From NCBI GenBank assembly GCA_036960485.1, contig JBALXS010000011.1:6194-70193 (forward strand): 64,000 nucleotides of DNA, read 5' to 3'. Shown here one piece after another: positions 55,139-64,000 of this stretch (positions are counted from its first letter, which is position 1; each line of letters opens with the position of its first letter). Made by a program: the position numbers and the translations under genes. This stretch comes from Rs1 sp036960485 (GTDB lineage Bacteria; Pseudomonadota; Gammaproteobacteria; Pseudomonadales; Balneatricaceae). The notes beneath the pieces are model-generated. The model saw only the letters and a list, made by a program, of their open reading frames with translations. It was not told the origin of the DNA and did no database searches.

Positions 55139-55217
55139 AGTGATTAGATCGAACTCGTGGAACAGCCGCAGTTGACATCCGTTTTTGGATAAACACTAAC
55201 TATATAGAGCTACCTTT

Positions 55218-56018
55218 ATGACATTTAATCATCCCGATATATTTCAAAATTTACGCAAGTTGCCGGCAGACCTTCAGCAAGCATTGCATATTTTAATTAT
55301 CGACAGGCTTGGAAACTCCGAGGATGCTTATATGCGTACAGAAAACATTATCGGCTACGCAGAACCTAGCAAAACATATCAGGTAGGGTTAGCTGGCATG
55401 CTAGAAGCACCAGAACTTGACATCCCTGCTATGCCTGAGCCAATGGCACCACCAAGAACACCTTTAACCGGGCAATGGTATAGCGCCATCGATTTAACCA
55501 TTAAAGATGCCAACATACTCGGTGGAAATGGGCGTTACGTATTACAACAAGGCGACGAGCAATTAGAAATACCCATCGCTGATGCCACACCTGAGCATTT
55601 AGCCTATTATAAATGTCACCTAGTTAAAGTAGGTGAGGCAGTGCGCTTTGAAAGCACCGGTAATCTACCTTTAACTATCACTTGTGTAGGTAAAGATTAC
55701 GCACCAGGCTATTTATTAGACTCTAATATTGGTGGTGGCGCCTATTTAGAAATACACGATAGACCACACTTTCACATGCCATTAGATGCTGATTGCGGAG
55801 GATACTTAATACTGGGCCAAGAAAACGCACAAGGGGTTAAAGAAATTTCTGCGTTTAAAATACCCTTTGGTTACGCAATTCACATGAGCCCTTGGACGAT
55901 TCACGCAGATTCTTACTTGGTTGGCAGGTACATGGTTATTTTTTCAGCCACGCCTGAGTTCTCGACAGTGATTATTCGCCAACAAAATGGCGATTTGGCA
56001 GGTGTTGATTTCATTTAA
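55218..56018 (+). CDS. Cupin-like protein of unknown function
   Basis: This 266-residue soluble protein is not one I can name. The second half looks like a metal cupin: His180, His184 and His186 in EIHDRPHFHMP, GGYLILGQ, and His229 in SPWTIHADSYLVG. The first 85 residues are helical then proline-rich. It is divergent from a polar amino-acid ABC operon. A role as a dioxygenase, isomerase or sensor for the transported compound is possible but unproven. Confidence 0.72.
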   Translation: MTFNHPDIFQNLRKLPADLQQALHILIIDRLGNSEDAYMRTENIIGYAEPSKTYQVGLAGMLEAPELDIPAMPEPMAPPRTPLTGQWYSAIDLTIKDANILGGNGRYVLQQGDEQLEIPIADATPEHLAYYKCHLVKVGEAVRFESTGNLPLTITCVGKDYAPGYLLDSNIGGGAYLEIHDRPHFHMPLDADCGGYLILGQENAQGVKEISAFKIPFGYAIHMSPWTIHADSYLVGRYMVIFSATPEFSTVIIRQQNGDLAGVDFI

Positions 56019-56535
56019 CTCAATATACGCCAGCATCAACACTAAACCCTACTTAGGCATTTCATAACCAGGCTCTAATTGCTAACGTCCTCAACAGCCA
56101 TTGACATGCGCTACCTTTTCTTGCGACGCCATATGAACCCCTCTTTCTTTAAACAGCTCTTCTTTAATCTCTTCTTTAATCAGCTCTTAAACATCTTCAT
56201 ATGCTATTCCTTTCAATATGTTTTTAATTATCTTTAACAGCAAAATTTTGTGGCCCACTATAAAATCACCAATGTGTGTAGAACAAGCGGCAAAGCATTT
56301 TCCTCTACACTGAGCCGTATCGCCAACTCGGCATAAAACTGATCTGTTGAAGAGCTTGCTATCATGATCCCATTACCAACCTCTAATGCGCTGTTTATGA
56401 CTAATCTTTTAAAGTTAAGCTGTTAAATTCACGATTACTTAACTTTTTTTAAATATAAATTGACAGATATCAAGGCAAACCATAAACTTTCAATAATTTC
56501 TGAAAGTTCATTAATCACAAAAACTGGATATAACA
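56019..56535. other. Intergenic stretch, no supported gene
   Basis: It lies between the cupin gene and the GbsR-type regulator gene. A near-repeat TCTTCTTTAATC (56159 and 56171 area) is the only pattern seen. No coding region is supported. Confidence 0.5.
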
Positions 56536-57099
56536 ATGCAAATGTCACAAAAGGTTGAATCTTTTGTCTATCATTTTGGTGAGATGGGCAGCAAGTGGGG
56601 ATTTAATCGTACGGTAGGCCAAATTTATGCTTTATTAGTGGTCAGTGATAAACCTCTACATGCAAATGACATTAGTGAGGCACTAAATATATCTCGCGGT
56701 AATGTCAGTATGAGCATTAAAGAACTGCAATCTTGGCAGTTGATCAATATTAACCATATACCAAAAGACAGAAAAGAGTATTACAGCCCCAAAGGCTCTA
56801 TTTGGGACATGGCGAATCGAGTGTTTGAAGAGCGCCGCAAGCGTGAAATAGATCCAACGCTGTCACTATTACGTGATTTGCAACTCGATTCACCCGCCGA
56901 TGAATCAGAGGCTTTCGCACAAGATAAAATGCGCGAAATTCATGATTTACTCGAAACGATTACCCAGTGGTCAGCTGAATTACAACGCTTAGACCCTGCC
57001 AAATTAAATACGTTAATGAAGCTAGGTGCGGGTGTCAGCAAAATACTGTCGATTAAAGATCAATTTAAAAAATCTAAAGTTGACCATAAAAACGAGTAA
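56536..57099 (+). CDS. GbsR/MarR-family transcriptional regulator
   Basis: This 187-residue protein has a MarR-type winged helix (about 20-90; ISEALNISRGNVSMSIKELQSW) and a helical C-terminal part, as in GbsR-type regulators. GSKWGFNRTVGQIYALL is a typical GbsR opening. It ends 150 bp before cydA on the same strand, so it may control or be read into the cyd genes. In other bacteria GbsR-type proteins sense choline; here the signal is unknown. Conserved placement with cydA in other genomes would show a respiratory role. Confidence 0.85.
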   Translation: MQMSQKVESFVYHFGEMGSKWGFNRTVGQIYALLVVSDKPLHANDISEALNISRGNVSMSIKELQSWQLININHIPKDRKEYYSPKGSIWDMANRVFEERRKREIDPTLSLLRDLQLDSPADESEAFAQDKMREIHDLLETITQWSAELQRLDPAKLNTLMKLGAGVSKILSIKDQFKKSKVDHKNE

Positions 57100-57121
57100 T
57101 TTCTGCTCTTCTATATTTAAA

Positions 57122-57175
57122 GTTAATATTGAAACATCAGGGTTTGACGTTAATATAGAAGTCTCAGGTTTTTTG
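57122..57175 (+). repeat. 27-bp direct repeat upstream of cydA
   Basis: GTTAATAT begins two adjacent 27-bp units, 57122-57148 and 57149-57175; the first 20 bases agree at 16 positions and both carry TCAGG. It lies 75-128 bp before cydA and could be a tandem operator. Confidence 0.5.
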
Positions 57176-57249
57176 AAAACACTCACTTTATTAAAATTCT
57201 CACACTGATAATTTAGGCACTCCTAACTTAGCAATTGAAAGGTACCACC

Positions 57250-58833
57250 ATGATAGATGATTCATTAGTTGATTTATCACGCTGGCAATTTGCCATCACC
57301 GCCCTATTCCACTTCCTGTTTGTGCCGCTGACTATCGGTATGACCTGGATATTAGTCATTATGGAGTCCGTGTATGTAATGACAGGTCGCCAAATATATA
57401 AAGACATGACACGCTTTTGGGGCAAATTGTTTGGCATTAACTTTGCCATCGGTGTCACTACCGGCCTTACCATGGAGTTCGAGTTCGGCACTAACTGGGC
57501 TTATTACTCGCATTATGTGGGCGATGTGTTCGGTGCCCCTTTAGCCATTGAAGGTTTGATGGCATTTTTCATGGAATCAACCTTAGTTGGCATGTTCTTT
57601 CTAAGCTGGGACAGGCTCACCAAACGCCAACATTTAGCGGTTACTTTCTTCATGGCGATAGGGACTAACCTATCAGCACTGTGGATTTTAATAGCCAATG
57701 CTTGGATGCAAAACCCAGTAGGCGCCGAGTTTAACTTCCAAACCATGCGCATGGAAATGGTTAGCTTTACTGAAATTATCTTTAACCCTGTTGCCCAAGT
57801 AAAGTTCATTCATACCGTATCATCAGGCTATGTAGCAGGCTCTATGTTTGTACTGGGCATTAGTAGTTATTACCTATTAAAGGGCCGTGATATTGCGTTT
57901 GCTAAACGCTCTTTTTCAGTCGCAGCAGCCTTTGGTTTAGCCTCTATCTTGTCAGTTATTTTGCTCGGTGATGAATCAGGCTATGAAGTGGGTGATATCC
58001 AAAAAGTGAAACTAGCGGCTATTGAGGCAGAGTGGGAAACAGAGACAGCCCCTGCTGCCTTTACCCTTATCGGTTTACCCAATAGTGAGAAGCAACACAC
58101 CGATTATGCGATTAAAATCCCCTACGCATTAGGCCTTATCGCTACCCGCTCTCTCGACAAGCAAGTGCCTGGTATTGCTGAACTTAGAGAAGCTAATATC
58201 GACAAGATAAAGCTAGGCATGAAAGCCTATGAGTATTTAGTAAAACTAAGAGCAGGCGATAAAACAGCCGACAACATCGCACAGTTTGATCGTTATAAAG
58301 AGCATTTAGGCTACGGCTTGTTACTCAAGCGTTATACCGAAAATGTGGTTGATGCGACAGCTGCGCAAATTAAAGCCGCAGCAGCAGATACTATTCCACC
58401 GGTTGCGCCACTGTTTTTTAGCTTTCGTATCATGGTCGGTTGTGGTGTGCTGATGTTGATCATCTTCGCACTGTCTTTCTACTATAACGCTAAACGACAA
58501 ATCCTAGAAAAGCGCTGGTTATTACGCGCCGCTTTATATGGTATCCCACTGCCGTGGATCGCCATTGAAACAGGCTGGTTTGTGGCTGAATTTGGCCGCC
58601 AACCTTGGGCGATAAGTGAAATACTTCCGACGTTTTTAGCCACCTCTAGCCTTACTGCTACTGATGTACTGATCAGCATGGTTGGCTTCATCGTTTTCTA
58701 TACTATTTTAGGAGTGATCGAGTTTTGGCTAATGTTTAAATTCGCCCGCTTAGGCCCAAGCAGCTTACATACTGGGCGCTATCACTTTGAAAAAGAAACA
58801 AAAGCATCATCAGGTTTACATAGCAGTTTATAA
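57250..58833 (+). CDS. cydA: Cytochrome bd ubiquinol oxidase subunit I
   Basis: This 527-residue membrane subunit carries all three hemes and the quinol site. Heme ligands are His21 (b595), His188 and Met395 (b558), matching E. coli His19, His186 and Met393. Lys254 and Glu259 of the quinol loop match E. coli Lys252 and Glu257. The Q loop is the long E. coli type. The start at 57250 has AAAGG 7 bp upstream; an in-frame TTG is 15 bp earlier. It is the first gene of the cyd run. Confidence 0.97.
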   Translation: MIDDSLVDLSRWQFAITALFHFLFVPLTIGMTWILVIMESVYVMTGRQIYKDMTRFWGKLFGINFAIGVTTGLTMEFEFGTNWAYYSHYVGDVFGAPLAIEGLMAFFMESTLVGMFFLSWDRLTKRQHLAVTFFMAIGTNLSALWILIANAWMQNPVGAEFNFQTMRMEMVSFTEIIFNPVAQVKFIHTVSSGYVAGSMFVLGISSYYLLKGRDIAFAKRSFSVAAAFGLASILSVILLGDESGYEVGDIQKVKLAAIEAEWETETAPAAFTLIGLPNSEKQHTDYAIKIPYALGLIATRSLDKQVPGIAELREANIDKIKLGMKAYEYLVKLRAGDKTADNIAQFDRYKEHLGYGLLLKRYTENVVDATAAQIKAAAADTIPPVAPLFFSFRIMVGCGVLMLIIFALSFYYNAKRQILEKRWLLRAALYGIPLPWIAIETGWFVAEFGRQPWAISEILPTFLATSSLTATDVLISMVGFIVFYTILGVIEFWLMFKFARLGPSSLHTGRYHFEKETKASSGLHSSL

Positions 58834-58917
58834 ATTGAAACCATCACGACTACTGCACTTGCTACTTCGTGAACACTAAATAGATATTTCTTAGCACAAC
58901 AAGTTAGAGGATTTACA

Positions 58918-60054
58918 ATGTTTGATTATGAAACATTAAAGCTCATCTGGTGGGTATTGATCGGGGTATTGCTGATTGGTTTTGCCATTACAGATGGCAT
59001 GGATATGGGCGTAGGTGCGCTTTTACCCTTCGTGGCTAAAACGGATGATGAACGCCGAGTGGTGATCAATACCATTGGCCCCCATTGGGATGGTAACCAA
59101 GTGTGGTTTATTACCGCTGGTGCTTCCCTTTTTGCCGCATGGCCGCCGGTTTATGCCACCGCCTTTTCCAGCTTTTATTTCGCGATGATGCTGGTGCTGT
59201 TTGCACTGTTTTTAAGACCAATGGCATTTGATTATCGCAGTAAAATTGAAGATCCTAAATGGAGAGAAAGCTGGGACTGGGCCATCTTTGTTGGCAGTTC
59301 AGTACCACCTTTAGTGTTCGGTGTGGCAATTGGTAATCTATTTTTAGGTGCTCCATTTTCATTCGATGAGTTTTTAAGAGTGACTTACAGCGGCTCTTTC
59401 TTCGAACTATTTCACCCATTCGCCTTACTGTGTGGCGTGGTATCTGTGGCCATGATTGTTTTGCACGGTGCTATTTGGCTCCATCTGCGCGCAGATCTAA
59501 TCATTGCGAAACGCACCCATAAAACCATTTATATAAGCGCTGCTGTTTTATGCTCAACCTTTATCTTAGCGGGCCTTTATTTAACTCAGCTAGATGGCTA
59601 TATGCTAACGCAAATCACTGATAAAAATTTAGCCCCTGATTTATTAAATAAAACCGTAGTACGCGAAACGGGTGCTTGGTTGAATAATTATCAAGTGATG
59701 CCTTTAACTATGCTGTTACCGATTGGCGCAATTTTGCTAACGATCTTATCAGCCTTGCTGATAAAGATTGAAAGATCAGGCTTTGCGCTGATGACTAGCT
59801 CACTAATGCTGATTTGCATTATTGGTACTGCGGGATTCTCTTTGTTCCCATTCATCCTGCCATCAAGTAGCTTTTTAGATCATAGCTTAACTATGTGGGA
59901 TGCAGTTTCTAGTGAGAAAACTTTAAACATTATGTTGATTGTAGTGAGCATCTTTATACCGCTAATCATTGCATACACTACTTGGTGTTACATGAAAATG
60001 TGGCGTCGTGTGACGGTTGAAGAAATTGCTGCAAACAATCATAGCGCCTACTAG
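58918..60054 (+). CDS. cydB: Cytochrome bd ubiquinol oxidase subunit II
   Basis: This 378-residue inner-membrane subunit has about eight spans. It starts MFDYETLKLIWWVLIGVLLIGF and has FAITDGMDMGVGALLPF and GPHWDGNQVWFI, the signature of CydB. The size matches E. coli (379). It follows cydA by 84 bp. A heptamer array begins at the last base of its stop codon. Confidence 0.97.
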   Translation: MFDYETLKLIWWVLIGVLLIGFAITDGMDMGVGALLPFVAKTDDERRVVINTIGPHWDGNQVWFITAGASLFAAWPPVYATAFSSFYFAMMLVLFALFLRPMAFDYRSKIEDPKWRESWDWAIFVGSSVPPLVFGVAIGNLFLGAPFSFDEFLRVTYSGSFFELFHPFALLCGVVSVAMIVLHGAIWLHLRADLIIAKRTHKTIYISAAVLCSTFILAGLYLTQLDGYMLTQITDKNLAPDLLNKTVVRETGAWLNNYQVMPLTMLLPIGAILLTILSALLIKIERSGFALMTSSLMLICIIGTAGFSLFPFILPSSSFLDHSLTMWDAVSSEKTLNIMLIVVSIFIPLIIAYTTWCYMKMWRRVTVEEIAANNHSAY

Positions 60055-60102
60055 TTGCGAGTTGCGAGTTGCGAGTTGCGAGTTGCGAGTTGCGAGTTGC
60101 GA
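60054..60102 (+). repeat. Perfect heptamer array (GTTGCGA)7
   Basis: Seven exact copies of GTTGCGA run from the last base of the cydB stop to 39 bp before cydX. It is the cleanest member of the heptamer family also seen at 19031-19079 on the other strand and in two partial copies near 42838-42851. Confidence 0.95.
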
Positions 60103-60140
60103 GTAAAGCATGAGTACTAACTTTTAATAGAGAAACAATT

Positions 60141-60263
60141 ATGTGGTATTTTACGTGGATTTTAGGGGTCTTACTGGCCTGCTCTTTAGGCATCATTAAC
60201 GTGATGTGGTATGAAATGGAACAGCATCAATCTAATACTGCCGATGATGAAAAAGACCAATAA
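60141..60263 (+). CDS. cydX: Cytochrome bd small subunit CydX
   Basis: This 40-residue single-span protein starts MWYFTWILGVLLACSLGIIN and ends in a charged tail with DDEKDQ, closely like E. coli CydX (37 residues). Trp6 and the Glu near 25-27 in WYEMEQ are conserved family features. CydX stabilises the oxidase. Its stop overlaps the cydD start as TAATG, so translation is coupled. AGAGAAAC upstream is a weak ribosome-binding site. Confidence 0.95.
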   Translation: MWYFTWILGVLLACSLGIINVMWYEMEQHQSNTADDEKDQ

Positions 60264-62059
60264 TGAACAAACCTGTCGATAAAGAGGAGCTAACAGCGAC
60301 CAAAGAGTGGCTAAAGTTACAAAAGCCACTGGCTGGAAACTCACTCACTATCAGTATTGTACTGAGCATTGGCGCAGGTATTTTGCTGATCGCGCAAAGT
60401 GCAGTACTGGCGATTATCGTCAACCAACTGGTTTTCTTAGATAAACACTGGCAAGAGCTACAATCGCTATTACTAGTGTTAATTGCACTGATGCTCAGCA
60501 GAATATTGCTGGTTAAATACACTGAAAAACAGGCCTTTAATGGCGCTAAAAAAATCAAGCTACAATTGCGTGAAGCACTGTATGAAAAACTTGAATCTTT
60601 AGGCCCGGCCTATATAGAACAGCAACACAGTGCAGAGCTGGCCGAGCTGTTACAACAAGGTGTTGAAGCGTTAGAAGCTTATTACGCAAAGTACCTGCCT
60701 GCGGTTGCTTTTTGCGCCATTATCCCTTTATCAATTTTAGCGGTGGTGCTGCCTGTCGATTGGCTCACTGCCATCATTTTTTTGGTAACTGCTCCATTAA
60801 TCCCTTTATTTATGATTTTAATCGGCTTAAAAGCGGAAAAACTAAACCAGCAACACTGGCAGCAATTAAGCCGTATGAGCAATCATTTTTTAGATGTTTT
60901 ACAAGGCATGTCACATCTAAAACTGTTTAATGCCTCACGCGCAGAAGCGGCTTCTATTGCAAAAATTGCCGATAACTATCGGCGCAGCACTATGTCGATC
61001 CTAAAAATTGCTTTTTTATCTTCTTTCGCACTAGAGTTTTTAGCCACCTTAAGTGTAGCTATGGTCGCGGTTACTGTCGGATTCAGGCTTTTTTGGGGTG
61101 AGTTAGATTTCGCGATTGGTTTTATGCTGCTGCTGTTAGCACCTGAGTTTTACATCCCCTTTCGCAACTTAGGCACCCAATACCACGCCAAAATGAAAGG
61201 CGTGGCTGCTGCACAAAAAATGCTGCTAATTTTAAACGAGCAACCGAGCCATTTAGGCACCACACCTTTTAAACAAAACTTAAGCAGTTCTCGCAATAAG
61301 AGCAATGACAAGACAAAACAAACCACTGCGCAATTTAATATTGAATACCACAACGTTAGCTTTGAATATCCCAACCAGCGTCCTGCTTTAAGTAATGTAT
61401 CGCTGCAGATAAACGAGCCTGGTATGTATGCTATTGTCGGCCCAAGTGGTGCGGGCAAGAGCACTTTAATTGATTTGCTACTGGGTTTCTTAACCCCTTT
61501 AAGTGGCGAAATTTCAATCAACCAGCAAAACCTTGCCCACATGGAACGCAACAGCTGGCAGCAATATTTAGCCTGGGTGCCACAAAATCCACAGCTTATT
61601 TTTGGCTCTTTATTGCAAAATATTCAATTAGCCAATCCTAATGCCAGCGTTGAACAAGTAAAACAAGCAGCTCATTTAGCGGGAGTTGATCAGTTTGTTG
61701 ATCAATTCAAACTCGGCTGGGAGCACCCTATTTCTGAGCAGGGAGTAGGTGTATCGGGCGGGCAAAAGCAACGTATAGCGATGGCGAGAGTATTTTTAAA
61801 AGATGCACCCATTTTAATTTTAGATGAGCCGAGCGCCCATTTAGATGAAGCAACAGAACAATGGCTACAACAAACCTTAAAGCACTACGCCAAAGATCAT
61901 TATATATTTATTGTGGCCCATCGCTTACATAGCATCACTGCTTGCAAAACCATTTTTGTACTCGATAAAGGCAACATAGTTGAGCAGGGTTCACACGCAA
62001 CACTGATGAATTCTTCAGCGTTATACCAACAACTGTTTAGTGCGAATCAACATGAATAA
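60263..62059 (+). CDS. cydD: Thiol reductant ABC exporter subunit CydD
   Basis: This 598-residue protein has an N-terminal six-span exporter domain (about 25-310) and an ATPase domain (about 355-598): Walker A GPSGAGKST at 393-401, signature VSGGQ at 497-501, Walker B ILILDEP at 517-523. CydDC exports glutathione and cysteine, and is needed to assemble cytochrome bd. It pairs with CydC, 18 bp downstream. Confidence 0.96.
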   Translation: MNKPVDKEELTATKEWLKLQKPLAGNSLTISIVLSIGAGILLIAQSAVLAIIVNQLVFLDKHWQELQSLLLVLIALMLSRILLVKYTEKQAFNGAKKIKLQLREALYEKLESLGPAYIEQQHSAELAELLQQGVEALEAYYAKYLPAVAFCAIIPLSILAVVLPVDWLTAIIFLVTAPLIPLFMILIGLKAEKLNQQHWQQLSRMSNHFLDVLQGMSHLKLFNASRAEAASIAKIADNYRRSTMSILKIAFLSSFALEFLATLSVAMVAVTVGFRLFWGELDFAIGFMLLLLAPEFYIPFRNLGTQYHAKMKGVAAAQKMLLILNEQPSHLGTTPFKQNLSSSRNKSNDKTKQTTAQFNIEYHNVSFEYPNQRPALSNVSLQINEPGMYAIVGPSGAGKSTLIDLLLGFLTPLSGEISINQQNLAHMERNSWQQYLAWVPQNPQLIFGSLLQNIQLANPNASVEQVKQAAHLAGVDQFVDQFKLGWEHPISEQGVGVSGGQKQRIAMARVFLKDAPILILDEPSAHLDEATEQWLQQTLKHYAKDHYIFIVAHRLHSITACKTIFVLDKGNIVEQGSHATLMNSSALYQQLFSANQHE

Positions 62060-62077
62060 TTTATATGAATAACTTAC

Positions 62078-63823
62078 ATGAATAAAACACAAACGCCCTC
62101 AAAGGTCTTATCAACAAAGCCCACCAGCAATGCTATAGTTGAACAGAGCAATTGGCGCACAATACTGCGCTTATTAGCCTTAGCCCGCCCTCACTGGCAA
62201 TGGTTAAGTGTGGGTATTTTGTTATCCGTTATTACAGTACTCGCCAATATTGCGCTGTTAAGTGTATCTGGCTGGTTTATTGCCGCCATGGCCGCTGCGG
62301 GTATCGCCGGGGTAAGTATCAATTACTTCACACCCTCTGGCGTGATCCGCTTTTTAGCCATCGTGCGAACCGCCGGGCGCTATGGCGAACGCTTAGTCAC
62401 CCATAACGCAACCTTTTTAATGTTGGCACATCTGCGCCACTGGTTTTATCAAAAGCTAGAACCACTCGCCCCCGCTGGCCTACATCAATATCGCAGTAGC
62501 GATTTACTCTCAAGACTACAAGCAGATATAGAACAGCTCGATAATTTTTATTTACGCATTGCTCTACCGGTTATTGTCGCGCTCATCACTGTGCCTATTG
62601 TCTACATAGTCGCTAATTATTTTTATCCGCCGCTGGCGTTTACTCTACTCATCGCACTGATCAGCAGCGGTGTACTGTTACCTATTTGGGTAGCCAAACG
62701 AAGCCACAAAAGTGGCGCACTGGTCAGTACTGAGCAGCAACAACTATCAACGGCGATTATCGATGGTTTACAAGGCATGCGTGAGCTTGAAATCTATGGC
62801 GCCAGTGCCGCCCAAAAAGCCCATGTGTTAAGGTGTAGCCAGCAATTAAGTGATACTCAGACACAGCTAAACAATGTCAACGCCAATGCACAGAGCATTT
62901 CACTAACCATCATCAACGTGTGTATTTGGTGTAGCTTGTTACTGCTATCAAATGCAGTGATTAGTAATGAGATCAAAAACGGTGAGTTAATAATGCTGCT
63001 GCTATTAGTCATAGCCGCTTTTGAAACCGTATTACCGCTACCTTTAGCGTTTGAGCAACTGTCTAGCACATTAGCCGCCGCCAAGCGTTTATTCCAGCTC
63101 GCTGATCAGCCACCGGTAAGAGCAGAACCACTCAAGCCACGATCTATCGACCTTCTTAGCTCAAAACAGCAACTCAACATCAGCATTAAACAGCTGTCGT
63201 TTTGCTACCCAAATACTGATCAACATAATGTCATCAATAACTTTTCGATGAATATTCAACAAGGTGAAAAAGTAGCATTAACCGGCAAAAGCGGCAGCGG
63301 AAAATCCAGCATTGTGCAATTACTGCAAGGCTTTTACCCCTGCGATAGAGGCATGATTAGTATTGGAAGCACAAGTGAAAGCATTGATATCAATGATTGC
63401 TCAGGGGACGCCTTGCGCGCACAAATATCGCTGGTATCGCAAAGCTGTTACCTATTTGCAGCCACCATTAAAGACAACCTATTACTGGCAAACCCTAAAG
63501 CCACTGATGATGAGTTAGCGCAAGCTTGCAGTATTGCATCTTGTGATTTTATCGCCGATTTACCGCAAGGTATTGATACTTGGTTGGGCGAAACAGGTAA
63601 AGGTTTATCAGGTGGTCAAGCACGGCGTATTCATATTGCCCAAGCGTTACTAAAAATTTCACCTATCCTGATTTTAGATGAACCGACAGAGGGATTAGAT
63701 CCAATAACCGAGCAGGCAGTGATGGCGGCTATTTGGCAGTTGATGGCGGATAAGACGGTTATTTTGATTACGCATAATCCGCGCTTATTGAGGAGTGTTG
63801 ATAGAGTGTATTCATTGTTGTGA
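62078..63823 (+). CDS. cydC: Thiol reductant ABC exporter subunit CydC
   Basis: This 581-residue protein has a six-span domain (about 40-325) with NYFTPSGVIRFLAIVRTAGR, typical of CydC, and an ATPase domain: Walker A GKSGSGKSS at 403-411, signature LSGGQ at 510-514, Walker B ILILDEPTEGLD. It completes the CydDC heterodimer. It is the last gene of the cyd run and no terminator was recognised before the window edge. Confidence 0.96.
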   Translation: MNKTQTPSKVLSTKPTSNAIVEQSNWRTILRLLALARPHWQWLSVGILLSVITVLANIALLSVSGWFIAAMAAAGIAGVSINYFTPSGVIRFLAIVRTAGRYGERLVTHNATFLMLAHLRHWFYQKLEPLAPAGLHQYRSSDLLSRLQADIEQLDNFYLRIALPVIVALITVPIVYIVANYFYPPLAFTLLIALISSGVLLPIWVAKRSHKSGALVSTEQQQLSTAIIDGLQGMRELEIYGASAAQKAHVLRCSQQLSDTQTQLNNVNANAQSISLTIINVCIWCSLLLLSNAVISNEIKNGELIMLLLLVIAAFETVLPLPLAFEQLSSTLAAAKRLFQLADQPPVRAEPLKPRSIDLLSSKQQLNISIKQLSFCYPNTDQHNVINNFSMNIQQGEKVALTGKSGSGKSSIVQLLQGFYPCDRGMISIGSTSESIDINDCSGDALRAQISLVSQSCYLFAATIKDNLLLANPKATDDELAQACSIASCDFIADLPQGIDTWLGETGKGLSGGQARRIHIAQALLKISPILILDEPTEGLDPITEQAVMAAIWQLMADKTVILITHNPRLLRSVDRVYSLL

Positions 63824-63929
63824 GGTAGGTTCTTTTAAAAACTATTTTACTCGTACCCTGAGTTCCTTAAAAGATAAAAATCTTTAACTGATTTCTTTTC
63901 TGAGGTTTAGGTCAAGGGAGTTTAAGGGC

Positions 63930-64000
63930 TTTCGACTACGTCGAGTTCATTTCTTTTGAGTGGCCAAAGCTACCGCGTCCTGCTATCGCTCCTTACCTAC
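63930..64000 (+). repeat. Dispersed repeat copy at the window edge
   Basis: The first 23 bp match 7761-7783 except for two bases, with the reading FDYVEFISFEWPKLPRP. It lies after the cyd operon and continues past the window. Confidence 0.5.

Noticed and set aside
57026..57208. Open frame overlapping the end of the GbsR-type gene and the cydA leader
   Set aside because: It overlaps the regulator in another frame; its internal protein repeat simply reflects the 27-bp DNA repeat.

Overview
The window looks like chromosomal DNA of a marine-type gammaproteobacterium: AT-rich, with choline-O-sulfate use, myo-inositol catabolism, many LysR regulators, cytochrome bd and c-di-GMP enzymes. Protein similarity as I remember it fits Alteromonadales, Oceanospirillales or Vibrionales; I cannot fix the order or genus. 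No rRNA, tRNA, CRISPR array, phage or plasmid backbone was seen.

Region 1 (1-8.2 kb). A complete Gram-negative stressosome operon on the minus strand: rsbR (PAS-PAS-STAS), rsbS, rsbT, rsbX, then a hybrid histidine kinase and an HD-GYP response regulator. The kinase begins with a segment that copies the RsbT N-box helix but has lost the metal-binding Asn, which suggests a pseudo-RsbT input domain. The operon is bracketed by degenerate REP-like repeats, a decayed IS5-family transposase and a protein-like dispersed repeat.

Region 2 (8.2-30.7 kb). Amino-acid and osmolyte genes: two orphan periplasmic binding proteins, LysR regulators, a PuuB-like oxidase, a choline-O-sulfate unit (LysR, betC, choX), an ECF sigma/anti-sigma pair, LysE, two GNAT acetyltransferases, a small tyrosine phosphatase, a DadA-like oxidase, an EamA exporter, an Asp/Asn-hydroxylase-like oxygenase, divergent paiB and MocR genes, alanine dehydrogenase and a riboflavin synthase.

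Region 3 (30.9-46.9 kb). An inositol locus: a LacI regulator, a CUT2-type sugar ABC transporter with a small membrane protein, an IolE-like protein, and the plus-strand series iolD, Gfo/Idh/MocA dehydrogenase, iolC, iolB, iolJ-like aldolase, second dehydrogenase. Two LacI-type operators lie between the divergent iolE and iolD. IolA and a typical IolG are not in the window. A ProC-like reductase and a DppA-type peptidase follow.

Region 4 (47.6-56 kb). A 7TM-GGDEF diguanylate cyclase, YjbQ, a LysR regulator, a polar amino-acid ABC transporter (ATPase, permease, binding protein, permease) and a divergent cupin-like protein of unknown function.

Region 5 (56.5-63.8 kb). A GbsR/MarR-type regulator followed by cydA-cydB-cydX-cydD-cydC: the whole cytochrome bd oxidase and its assembly exporter in one run.

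Intergenic DNA carries short tandem arrays of 7, 9, 18 and 27 bp. One heptamer family (ACTCGYA, or GTTGCGA on the other strand) recurs at several places.
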